Source: Absicoccus intestinalis
GTDB taxonomy: Bacteria; Bacillota_I; Bacilli_A; Erysipelotrichales; Erysipelotrichaceae
Reading direction: 5' to 3'
Assembly (NCBI RefSeq): GCF_033971885.1
Contig: NZ_JALBUS010000023.1
Location: 1 to 30,953 of the forward strand
Length of the DNA stretch: 30,953 nucleotides
This document shows positions 24,097 through 30,953 of this stretch, piece after piece. Numbering within the stretch: the stretch's first letter is position 1; the number at the start of each line of letters is the position of its first letter. The notes below the pieces were generated by a model that ran no database searches, was not told the DNA's origin, and worked only from the letters and a program-made list of their open reading frames with translations. The position numbers and the translations under genes are program-made.

Positions 24097-24907
24097 GTAG
24101 AATAAGGACAAGTTCTTTTTGGGTTAGGGGATGCACAAATTCCATTTGATAGTTTTGCAACATCAATCCTTGATCATCTTCTATTTGACCATAGAGTGGA
24201 TCATTGATGATGGGATGGGATAGATGTGCACAATGCAGTCGAATTTGATGTTTTCGTCCCGTCAACAAGTTGACATGTAAAAAAGAAACGGTAGGCGTAG
24301 CCTGGATCCGTTGAAATTGGGTGTGTGCTGGTTTTCCATGTGGATGGATGATCATGGCATTCTCATGTCGATGGCGTCCTATCGAGAAATTCGCTTCTTT
24401 GATGTTGGCAGGAAATTTCCCTTTCACCAGACAACGATACGTTTTCTGCATTTCATGCGACCGGAAAAGATGATCCAGCATTCCTTGAAAGAAAGGATTC
24501 TTGCAGAATAAAACTAGGCCACTGGTCTCAAAATCAATACGATGACAGGCTTGGGCTTTATGTGGCCAGCCACATTGATAGAGATAGGCATTCACTTGAT
24601 CTTGTAGAGATGGGTTGCCATTTCCATCGTCATGCACCAATAAAAAAGGGGGTTTATTGACAACGAGCAAGATCTCATCTTCATAGATGATGGATATTGG
24701 ATCGGAACTTGAAACGATGATCGAATCTTCCCATGGAAAGTAGATCGTGATCAATTGATGGGCTTTGTATTGCGCCGGGATCGAATATTGTGCTGCTTTT
24801 CTTTTGGACAGATGAAAAGCTTGGATAAAGTCTTGTTTCGTTCCATCTTGTTGGGGCATGATTTGCATTTGATACGCATCCAAATAGAGGAAAATAAAGT
24901 GATTCAT
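23990..24907 (-). CDS. RluA family pseudouridine synthase, second copy
   Basis: This 305-residue protein has the catalytic core LLVVNKPPFLLVHDDGNGNP, then Asp125 in CHRIDFETSGL, and LLTGRKHQIRLH. The N-terminal ~65 residues do not show a clear S4 domain, unlike the neighbour at 22760. The sequence is only distantly similar to that neighbour, so this is not a recent duplicate. It starts at ATG 24907 with no SD, and TATACT lies six bases upstream on the minus strand, suggesting a leaderless mRNA. The C-terminal ~35 codons overlap the convergent membrane-protein gene and are the least conserved-looking part. Confidence 0.88.
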   Translation of the reverse strand: MNHFIFLYLDAYQMQIMPQQDGTKQDFIQAFHLSKRKAAQYSIPAQYKAHQLITIYFPWEDSIIVSSSDPISIIYEDEILLVVNKPPFLLVHDDGNGNPSLQDQVNAYLYQCGWPHKAQACHRIDFETSGLVLFCKNPFFQGMLDHLFRSHEMQKTYRCLVKGKFPANIKEANFSIGRHRHENAMIIHPHGKPAHTQFQRIQATPTVSFLHVNLLTGRKHQIRLHCAHLSHPIINDPLYGQIEDDQGLMLQNYQMEFVHPLTQKELVLILPIESRFDQAWRKRVHIHAAKPASILDLNKLEKESS

Positions 24908-24913
24908 AGATTC

Positions 24914-24922
24914 AGTATAGCA
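24914..24922 (-). promoter_or_regulatory. Extended -10 promoter of the second RluA-type gene
   Basis: On the minus strand TGC-TATACT, six bases before ATG 24907, the same spacing as the HAD promoter. No -35 or SD is seen. Confidence 0.55.
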
Positions 24923-24930
24923 CGGATACG

Positions 24931-24939
24931 TGTTATAAT
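24931..24939 (+). promoter_or_regulatory. Extended -10 promoter of the superoxide reductase gene
   Basis: TGT-TATAAT, 24 bases before ATG 24964, with a normal SD between. It is back-to-back with the minus-strand promoter at 24914-24922. Confidence 0.65.
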
Positions 24940-24963
24940 TGGAATAGAAAAGGAGTGATTTAT

Positions 24964-25353
24964 ATGCGTATTTTTAAATGTGATAAGTGTGGAAATGTGT
25001 ATGAAATGATTGAACAAAAAAGTGGTTGTACACCTGTTTGTTGCGGTAGCCCAACACGGGAATTAAAAGCGGGCGAAGTGGATGCGGCCATGGAAAAACA
25101 TGTACCTGTCTTAAGCCAGGAAAACGATACATTGATCGTCAAGGTAGGTAGTGTTCCTCATCCAATGCAGGATGTTCATTATATCATGAATATCTGGGCA
25201 GAATTTGAAGATGGTAGCATGGATAGGATCTCATTGGTGCCTGGCCAAGCACCTGAAGCCAGCATTGCTTTAAGAAATCGCAAGGGACATGTTGTGGTGT
25301 ATGAATATTGTAACTTGCATGGTCTTTGGAAAGCGGAAATGGATATTGCATAG
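24964..25353 (+). CDS. dfx: Desulfoferrodoxin / two-iron superoxide reductase
   Basis: This 129-residue protein reduces superoxide to peroxide without making oxygen, a defence of anaerobes. The N-terminal desulforedoxin-like domain has Cys6, Cys9, Cys26 and Cys27 for the rubredoxin-type iron. The catalytic domain has EKHVP, HPM and HYI histidines and the C-terminal CNLHGLW that supplies the Cys and last His. All ligands of both iron centres are present. The start is ATG 24964 with SD AAAGGAG; upstream in-frame ATG 24955 lies too close to the SD. Its terminator is followed at once by the CLC-type gene. Confidence 0.95.
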   Translation: MRIFKCDKCGNVYEMIEQKSGCTPVCCGSPTRELKAGEVDAAMEKHVPVLSQENDTLIVKVGSVPHPMQDVHYIMNIWAEFEDGSMDRISLVPGQAPEASIALRNRKGHVVVYEYCNLHGLWKAEMDIA

Positions 25354-25376
25354 CTCTGTTTTAAACAGAGCTTTTT
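25352..25376 (+). terminator. Intrinsic terminator after superoxide reductase
   Basis: AGCTCTGT pairs with ACAGAGCT around TTTA, then TTTTT. It starts at the stop codon and ends four bases before the SD of the next gene. Confidence 0.9.
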
Positions 25377-25389
25377 CATGGGAGAGTGT

Positions 25390-26613
25390 ATGACGTTTTT
25401 TGAAGATGGTTTTAAGAAAAATGGCTTGATTTGGTTACGGTATATCTATTATGCACTGGTTGGCTGTCTGATTGGTGCCATCGTTGGTTTGGCCGAAACG
25501 ATATTTTGTCTTGTATTAAATGGAATCTTTAAAATTCGCGTGGGCTTAGAGATGCCATTGCTTCTATTGATGCCTTTTGCCGGGTTATTGATCGTTTATA
25601 TCTTTGTGCATTATGGCGGCAAAAGCAAAGAAGGAATGAATCTAGTCTTTAAAGTCGATCAAGGAAAATATAGTACCATCACCTATCTTTTAGTACCTTG
25701 TATGGCGATTTCGACTTGGCTGACCCATCTTGTGGGTGGCAGTGTAGGTCGAGAAGGTGTAGCCGTACAAATTGGCGCTACATTATCGTATCGCATTGGT
25801 GAAAAGTTACCGTTTTCCATTCCAAAATCCATGTTGCTGGAAACCGGAATCGCAGCGGGTTTTTCAGGCTTGTTTGGGACACCGATCGCGGCCGCTTTTT
25901 TTGGGCTTGAAGTTTTAGTATCGGGAGCGATTCGCTATGAAGGACTTTGTTCTGCCTTGACTGGATCCTTTATGGCTGCATATATCTCTGGTTTGTTTGG
26001 GATCCATGCCACCCAATTTGTCTTGCCACATGTGTCGATCACTTTTTTCTTGATGTTGCGGGTGATCGTATTGGGCATCGTATGTGCTTTCATTGGTATG
26101 TTTTTTTCAAAAAGCTTGCAATTTATGCGTAATAATTTAGCAAAGCTTTGGCCAAATCCATATCAAAGAATCTTTATCATGGGCATCCTGTGTGCGGTAT
26201 TATTAGCGACTTTGTATCATGGTCGATATTGTGGTTTGGGTGTGAATTTGATCCAAGCGGCCATGACTGGGAAAACAATTTATCCGTGGGACTGGATCTT
26301 AAAATTGGTCATGACCGTTTTGGTTTTGGCAAGTGGTTTTCAAGGTGGTGAAGTCATGCCATTATTTACGATTGGTACGTGTTTAGGCTATTGGATTGGT
26401 ACGCTTTTAGGGATTCCTCCTATGTTTGCAGCCGCTTTGGGATATGCCGCTTTATTTGCCGCGGGAACCAATACCTTGTTGGCACCCATTGCGATTGGTA
26501 TGGAAATCTTTGGTACGCAGTATTTTATGCCTTTTTTTATTGTCTGTGCCATCGCCTTCTTATTGAATAAAAATCATTCCATCTATGTTTTGCAAAGAAA
26601 TTTACGAATTTAG
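25390..26613 (+). CDS. CLC family antiporter, CLC-F (fluoride exporter) type
   Basis: This ~407-residue membrane protein has about 10-12 hydrophobic helices. It has GGSVGREGVAVQIG where chloride CLCs have GREGP, and FQGGEVMPLFTIG where they have GxFxPxL. GREG(V/T)AVQ and GGEVxPLF are the pattern I know from CLC-F fluoride/proton antiporters. The GSGIP chloride motif is not visible. The start is ATG 25390 with GGGAG at 25380-25384; ATG 25378 is possible. No fluoride (crcB) riboswitch is recognisable upstream, unusual for a fluoride exporter. It follows the superoxide reductase across a terminator with no room for its own promoter. Confidence 0.82.
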   Translation: MTFFEDGFKKNGLIWLRYIYYALVGCLIGAIVGLAETIFCLVLNGIFKIRVGLEMPLLLLMPFAGLLIVYIFVHYGGKSKEGMNLVFKVDQGKYSTITYLLVPCMAISTWLTHLVGGSVGREGVAVQIGATLSYRIGEKLPFSIPKSMLLETGIAAGFSGLFGTPIAAAFFGLEVLVSGAIRYEGLCSALTGSFMAAYISGLFGIHATQFVLPHVSITFFLMLRVIVLGIVCAFIGMFFSKSLQFMRNNLAKLWPNPYQRIFIMGILCAVLLATLYHGRYCGLGVNLIQAAMTGKTIYPWDWILKLVMTVLVLASGFQGGEVMPLFTIGTCLGYWIGTLLGIPPMFAAALGYAALFAAGTNTLLAPIAIGMEIFGTQYFMPFFIVCAIAFLLNKNHSIYVLQRNLRI

Positions 26614-26663
26614 TATGTAAACTCTTACAATTTAACTTAATTTATATACATTGATTCATTTTG

Positions 26664-26672
26664 TGTTATAAT
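26664..26672 (+). promoter_or_regulatory. Extended -10 promoter of the glg operon
   Basis: TGT-TATAAT (26667-26672 for the -10), about 35 bases before glgC, with a normal SD between. The -35 region is weak. Confidence 0.6.
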
Positions 26673-26707
26673 TTTTTTAGTAAATACTTAGTATTAGGAG
26701 GATGAGT

Positions 26708-27847
26708 ATGGAAAAGAATAATATGCTCGCCATGATTTTAGCGGGCGGGCGCGGAACGCGTTTAAAAGATTTGACGGCTAAAAACGCGAAACCGGCCGTA
26801 CATTTCGGTGGAAAATATCGTATCATCGATTTCCCATTGAGCAACTGTGCCAATGCAGGTATTGATATCGTGGGTGTGTTGACCCAGTATGAACCCGTTG
26901 AATTGAATGCCTATGCCGGTGCAGGACAACGTTGGGGCTTGGATACGCGAGGCAGCGGTGTCTATGTATTACCACCAAGTGAGAAAGATGGAACCAAATT
27001 TGATGTCTATCAAGGAACGGCGGATGCCATTACTCAAAATATCGATTTTATCGATCGTTTTGATCCTGAATATGTTTTAGTTTTATCGGGTGACCACATC
27101 TATAAGATGGATTATGCGAAAATGCTTGCATATCATAAAGAACATGATGCCGATGCGACCATTGCGGTATTACCTGTTTCTTGGGATGAGGCCAGTCGTT
27201 TTGGTATTATGAATACCGATGAGGATGGAAACATTGTTGAATTCGAAGAAAAACCTGCTCAGCCAAAGAGCAACTTGGCAAGTATGGGTATTTATATCTT
27301 CAATTGGAAATTATTGCGTAAAGAATTGATTGCCGATATGAAAGTGGAAGGATCAAGCCATGATTTTGGAAAAGATATCATTCCATCGTATTTAAATCAA
27401 GGAAAAAAATTAGTGGCTTGGCGTTTTGAAGGGTATTGGAAAGATGTTGGAACCATTGATTCCTTATGGGAAGCCAACATGGATCTATTAAATAAGAGCA
27501 GTGAATTGAATTTAGATGATCCAACTTGGAAAATTTATACGGAAGACATTCCAGCTTTGCCAGAATATATCGGACCAAATGGAAAAGTAGAACATTCTTA
27601 TGTCAATCAAGGAGCCGTTATTTTAGGCCATGCGAAAGAATCCGTCATCTCCAATGGTGTCACGATCGAAGAAGGGGCTATCGTTGAACAATCGGTATTA
27701 TTACCAGGTGTTACTGTAGGTGCAGGTGCAAAAGTTTATAAGGCTTTGGTCGCAGATAACATCAAGATCGATGCCGATACAAAAGTTGGTTCTTTATCAA
27801 GTAAAGAAGTCACTTTAGTGGCAAAACATGTGAAGAAAGGTGGATAA
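26708..27847 (+). CDS. glgC: Glucose-1-phosphate adenylyltransferase, catalytic subunit
   Basis: This 379-residue enzyme makes ADP-glucose from glucose-1-phosphate and ATP, the first step of glycogen synthesis. The N-terminal nucleotidyltransferase domain has LAGGRGTRL (11-19). The catalytic Asp motif is SGDHIYKMDY, and the glucose-1-P site includes EFEEKPAQPKSNLASMGIY. The C-terminal left-handed beta-helix carries hexapeptide-like repeats. The start is ATG 26708, six bases after SD AGGAGG (26696-26701); ATG 26702 touches the SD. It is followed by glgD after two bases. The two subunits form a mixed tetramer in Firmicutes. Confidence 0.97.
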   Translation: MEKNNMLAMILAGGRGTRLKDLTAKNAKPAVHFGGKYRIIDFPLSNCANAGIDIVGVLTQYEPVELNAYAGAGQRWGLDTRGSGVYVLPPSEKDGTKFDVYQGTADAITQNIDFIDRFDPEYVLVLSGDHIYKMDYAKMLAYHKEHDADATIAVLPVSWDEASRFGIMNTDEDGNIVEFEEKPAQPKSNLASMGIYIFNWKLLRKELIADMKVEGSSHDFGKDIIPSYLNQGKKLVAWRFEGYWKDVGTIDSLWEANMDLLNKSSELNLDDPTWKIYTEDIPALPEYIGPNGKVEHSYVNQGAVILGHAKESVISNGVTIEEGAIVEQSVLLPGVTVGAGAKVYKALVADNIKIDADTKVGSLSSKEVTLVAKHVKKGG

Positions 27848-27849
27848 TC

Positions 27850-28959
27850 ATGGCAAAAGCATTAGGTATCATCGCTTATAATGACTCCAGCGTATATGTA
27901 GAAGGAATGCAATCGTATCGTCCTATGGCAGCCTTCAATTTTATGGGACGTTTCCGTATGGTCGATTTTCCCATGTCAAATATGACAAATAGCGGAATGG
28001 ATAATATCCAAATTTATATCAATGGAAATCCAAAACCATTGTTCAAGCATATTGGTCGAGGCCGTCAATATAATATCAATGCGAAACATGGAAATTTGGA
28101 ATTGGTGCCATTATATAAAGAAAATATAACGGGTCGAATCACACCCGATGTGGATACGTATTATGATAATTTACATAGTATTCAAACATCCAATTGTGAA
28201 TATGTGATCATTGCCCCAACAAATATCATTTATCAAGCGGATTATGCAGAGCTTTTAGATCAACATATCGAAAGCGGTGCGGATATTTCGATTTTGTATC
28301 AAAATATCGATACGGCCAAAGAAGAATATATTGGTTGTGCAACGGTTCAATTGAATCGTCAAAAAGGAATCGAATCTTTAGGATATAATATCGGTAAATA
28401 TAAAAATCGTAGTTTATCGTTGGAAACCTATATCATGTCAAAAGAGATTTTTGTGAATGCCATCCTCGAAGCAAGAAAAACATCAGCCTTATATTGGTTA
28501 CGTGATATTGTCAACGATTTATGCAGTGAATTGGATATTCGTGGTATTCCATATCGCAAGAAGATTTACTATGTATATGATCTAAAATCCTATTATGAGG
28601 CAAATATGGCAACCTTAGAACCTGAAAATATGAAACAATTACAAAATTGGTCTGTGTATACACGTTCGTATGATTCAAGTCCTGCCATCTATCCAAATGG
28701 CGGTAATGCAACCAATTCTTATGTTTCCAATAGTTCCAAGATTTCGGGTACAGTTGTTAATTCGATCATTGGACGGGGTGCAGTGATTGGTAAAGATTCT
28801 GTGATCGAAAATTGCTTGATCATGCCAGAAGCAACGGTTGCTGCCAATGCCCACTTAAAAAATGTCATTGTTGATAAATATGCAAATATCATTCACAAAA
28901 AGGAATTAGAAGGTGAATCGGACAAACCTCTATATATTGGCAGAAGGGAGACTGTATAA
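27850..28959 (+). CDS. glgD: Glucose-1-phosphate adenylyltransferase, GlgD subunit
   Basis: This 369-residue paralogue of GlgC has the fold but not the active site. The N-terminal GGRGTRL loop is replaced by AYNDSSVYVEGMQSYRPMAA, and the catalytic GDHIY is APTNIIY, so the key Asp is Asn. From the known biology of Firmicutes GlgCD, it modulates activity of the catalytic subunit. The C-terminal half keeps the beta-helix (GTVVNSIIGRGAVIGKDS). It starts at ATG 27850 with SD AAGGTGG. It overlaps glgA by one base (TAATG). A long pair of opposite-strand frames here is shadow only. Confidence 0.94.
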   Translation: MAKALGIIAYNDSSVYVEGMQSYRPMAAFNFMGRFRMVDFPMSNMTNSGMDNIQIYINGNPKPLFKHIGRGRQYNINAKHGNLELVPLYKENITGRITPDVDTYYDNLHSIQTSNCEYVIIAPTNIIYQADYAELLDQHIESGADISILYQNIDTAKEEYIGCATVQLNRQKGIESLGYNIGKYKNRSLSLETYIMSKEIFVNAILEARKTSALYWLRDIVNDLCSELDIRGIPYRKKIYYVYDLKSYYEANMATLEPENMKQLQNWSVYTRSYDSSPAIYPNGGNATNSYVSNSSKISGTVVNSIIGRGAVIGKDSVIENCLIMPEATVAANAHLKNVIVDKYANIIHKKELEGESDKPLYIGRRETV

Positions 28960-30401
28960 TGGCTTCAATCTTAATGGTTGCCAGTGAAGCATTGCCTTTT
29001 ATCAAGACAGGTGGACTGGCAGATGTGGTTGGTTCCTTGCCACAAGCATTATCGCAAAAAGGACATGAAGTAAAAGTAGTCATTCCACTTTATCGTAAGA
29101 TCTGGGAAAAATATCAAAGTGAATTATATTTTGATTGTGAATATTCAGTATCAATCAATTATCATGAAGTGCCCGTACGTTTATATTCCAAGATGGAAGG
29201 TGATGTATGTTACTTCTTTATTCAGCATCAAGGATACTTTGAACGAGATACTTTATATGGCTATGATGACGATGGCGAGCGTTTTGCGTATTTCCAAAAA
29301 GCTGTCATTGAAATGCTGAATCAATTGAATTATTGGCCAAATATCATTCATTGTCATGATTGGCAAACCGGTATGATTCCTTGTATGGTCAAAGAAACCC
29401 ATGATTCGGACCCTCGATACAATGCGATTCGTTTCGTATATACGATCCATAACTTATTGTTCCAAGGAAATTTTGGACCAGAAATGTTAGATTCTTGTTT
29501 GGGTTTGCCTTATTATTTAATGGAAAATGGAAATGTGAAATTTGATGGTGGCATTTCTTTCATGAAATCAGGTATTTTATATGCCGATAAAGTGACGACC
29601 GTATCTCCAACGTATTCACAAGAAATATTGACGCCACAATATGGTGAACATTTGGAAGCTGTCCTCAATATGCGTAAGTACGATTTATGGGGCATTGTCA
29701 ATGGCATTGACACCAAATCTTGGGATCCCAAAACGGATCCAATGATCGAATATCATTATGATAAGATCAATGTGCGGGTCCAAAAGCTCAAAAATAAATT
29801 GGCTTTACAGAAGGAATTGGGATTGAATCAAGATGAAGATGTTTTGTTGGTTGGCTGTGTAAGTCGCTTGACTTGGCAAAAAGGTTTTTATCTATTGATG
29901 GAGCAATTAGATGCTTTATGTGCAGCTCCTATTCAACTGGTCATCCTTGGTACAGGTGAAGCTCCGATCGAAAACAAATTCCGTGATTTGGAAAATGGCA
30001 ATAAAGGTAAGATCGTATTCTATAATGGCTATAATGAAGAAGTGGCCCATCGCATCTATGCTGCCAGTGATTTGTTCTTGATGCCAAGTTTGTTTGAACC
30101 ATGTGGCATTTCACAATTAATTTCGCTTCGTTATGGAACTCTACCTTTGGTGCGTGAAACAGGTGGATTAAAAGATACAGTCGATGCATACAATGAATAT
30201 GAGAAGAGCGGAAATGGATTTAGCTTTGAAAAGTATGATTCCAACGATTTGATCAATGTTTTATATTACGCATGCGATGTATACTACAATCGTAAAGACG
30301 ATTGGCAAATGCTGCAAACCAATGCGATGAATACCGATGTATCGTGGGAGAATAGTGCCAACACGTATTCATTGCTGTACAATGAACTGATGAATCAATA
30401 A
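28959..30401 (+). CDS. glgA: Glycogen synthase (ADP-glucose, GT5)
   Basis: This 480-residue enzyme extends alpha-1,4-glucan from ADP-glucose. The N-terminal ADP-glucose loop KTGGLADVVGSLP starts at Lys16. The C-terminal domain has the E-x7-E region beginning at Glu380 (EPCGISQLISLRYGTLPL) and RETGGLKDTV. Length is standard for bacterial GlgA. It starts at ATG 28959, one-base overlap with glgD, SD AAGGGAG. Branching enzyme (glgB) and phosphorylase are not in the window; the operon appears to end here, since ptsH has its own promoter. Confidence 0.97.
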   Translation: MASILMVASEALPFIKTGGLADVVGSLPQALSQKGHEVKVVIPLYRKIWEKYQSELYFDCEYSVSINYHEVPVRLYSKMEGDVCYFFIQHQGYFERDTLYGYDDDGERFAYFQKAVIEMLNQLNYWPNIIHCHDWQTGMIPCMVKETHDSDPRYNAIRFVYTIHNLLFQGNFGPEMLDSCLGLPYYLMENGNVKFDGGISFMKSGILYADKVTTVSPTYSQEILTPQYGEHLEAVLNMRKYDLWGIVNGIDTKSWDPKTDPMIEYHYDKINVRVQKLKNKLALQKELGLNQDEDVLLVGCVSRLTWQKGFYLLMEQLDALCAAPIQLVILGTGEAPIENKFRDLENGNKGKIVFYNGYNEEVAHRIYAASDLFLMPSLFEPCGISQLISLRYGTLPLVRETGGLKDTVDAYNEYEKSGNGFSFEKYDSNDLINVLYYACDVYYNRKDDWQMLQTNAMNTDVSWENSANTYSLLYNELMNQ

Positions 30402-30409
30402 GCTTTTTT

Positions 30410-30425
30410 GCGATAGATATATCGC
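30410..30425. repeat. Small hairpin after glgA
   Basis: GCGATA-GATA-TATCGC, eight bases after the glgA stop. The T-run lies before it rather than after it on the plus strand, so it is a weak terminator at best. Confidence 0.4.
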
Positions 30426-30457
30426 TTACATATCCCTGTGAAAATAAGAAATATGTA

Positions 30458-30486
30458 TTGTTTTCTCAGCTAAAATGGATTAATAT
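30458..30486 (+). promoter_or_regulatory. Promoter of ptsH
   Basis: TTGTTT (30458-30463), a 17-base spacer and TAATAT (30481-30486). The ATG is at 30520 with SD AGGAGG, giving a leader of about 27 bases. Confidence 0.65.
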
Positions 30487-30519
30487 ATTTGTAGTTATTG
30501 AAGTAGGAGGAATATCATA

Positions 30520-30786
30520 ATGAAACAAATTACTGTAACTGTAGTAGATCCAGTAGGACTTCATGCACGTCCTGCAACGGTAGCTGTTAATGCAGCTTCT
30601 AAATTCAAAAGTGAAATTAACGTTGCTTTCAAAGGACGCGAAGTAAACATGAAATCAATCATGGGTGTTATGTCTTTAGGAATCCCTACACAGTCAGAAA
30701 TTACAATTAGCTGCAATGGTGAAGATGAAGATGCTGCTATTGCTTCTATCGAAGAAGTATTGCGTGCACAAAAAATCATCGACTAA
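30520..30786 (+). CDS. ptsH: Phosphocarrier protein HPr of the PTS
   Basis: This 88-residue cytoplasmic protein carries phosphate from enzyme I to sugar-specific EIIA. His15 in GLHARPA is the phosphorylated histidine. Ser46 in MKSIMGVMSLG is the HPr kinase target used with CcpA for catabolite repression in Firmicutes. Both numbers match the family exactly, which also fixes the start. Enzyme I (ptsI), often next, does not follow directly: a terminator comes right after. Its place behind the glycogen operon is thematically fitting but it has its own promoter. Confidence 0.98.
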   Translation: MKQITVTVVDPVGLHARPATVAVNAASKFKSEINVAFKGREVNMKSIMGVMSLGIPTQSEITISCNGEDEDAAIASIEEVLRAQKIID

Positions 30787-30802
30787 TTGATGCAAATAAA
30801 AA

Positions 30803-30825
30803 GGCCACGAAAGTGGTCTTTTTTT
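30803..30825 (+). terminator. Intrinsic terminator of ptsH
   Basis: GGCCAC-GAAA-GTGGTC, one G-T pair, followed by seven T. Confidence 0.93.
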
Positions 30826-30830
30826 ATTGT

Positions 30831-30912
30831 ATGTTTACGAAGTAAACATTTCGCTTTAGCGTGTCGAGTACATGAAATGTACGAGATAAAAAACCACCTG
30901 CTATGCGGGTGG
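30831..30912. repeat. Run of four small hairpins at the window end
   Basis: ATGTTTAC-GAA-GTAAACAT (30831-30849), CGCT-TT-AGCG (30852-30861), GTACAT-GAA-ATGTAC (30868-30882) and CCACCTG-CTATG-CGGGTGG (30894-30912). They lie after the ptsH terminator and contain no gene. Confidence 0.65.
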
Positions 30913-30953
30913 AAGATAAAAAAGTTATACAAAATAATCACCTATCTTTCTAT

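Noticed and set aside
24908..25390. Fluoride riboswitch for the CLC gene
   Set aside because: No GGCGAUGG-type start or UGAUG-type end of the crcB motif was found by eye.
1..30953. CRISPR array or insertion sequence
   Set aside because: No regularly spaced repeats and no transposase-like protein were found.

Overview
This is a low-GC Firmicutes chromosome segment. The gene repertoire fits an anaerobic gut member of the Erysipelotrichia: a DUF3196-like gene next to tig, a GlgC/GlgD pair, a monomeric [FeFe] hydrogenase and a two-iron superoxide reductase. That placement is an inference from gene content only. Several promoters use an extended -10 (TGnTATAAT).

Positions 1-10769 are accessory DNA ending at the 3' end of a tRNA-Arg(TCT) gene (10769-10845, minus). 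No copy of the tRNA 3' end was seen further left, so the left boundary probably lies outside the window. The region starts with a decayed defence operon. It holds a broken XRE-type regulator, then a scar joining the first ~75 codons of a PLD/SNF2-type helicase to the last ~85 codons of a DUF4391-type gene. Intact type III restriction-modification genes mod and res follow. Next come ~300 bp rich in inverted repeats, an intact unusual tyrosine recombinase, an origin-like hairpin flanked by iterons, and a HUH-type Rep with a P-loop helicase-like half. A small excisionase-like HTH protein and a tRNA-adjacent tyrosine integrase split by one in-frame TAG complete it. The Rep, iteron hairpin and recombinase form the most unusual unit here, a candidate integrated relative of CRESS-like rolling-circle plasmids.

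Positions 10846-30953 are core chromosome. Rightward are an InlB-repeat-like protein without signal peptide, a DUF3196-like gene with tig, and lon with ysxC. A ~550 bp gene-free stretch with an imperfect duplication follows. Leftward are the [FeFe] hydrogenase and nadE with a MATE transporter. Divergent from the hydrogenase are a HAD phosphatase, an RluA-type pseudouridine synthase and a small A24-peptidase-like membrane protein, which overlaps tail-to-tail a second RluA-type gene. Then come superoxide reductase, a CLC-F-type fluoride exporter, the glycogen genes glgC-glgD-glgA, and ptsH (HPr).

Regulation visible in the sequence: two Rex-like palindromes lie between the hydrogenase and HAD genes, two genes look leaderless, and intrinsic terminators repeatedly sit directly in front of the next gene's Shine-Dalgarno (SD) with no room for a promoter.
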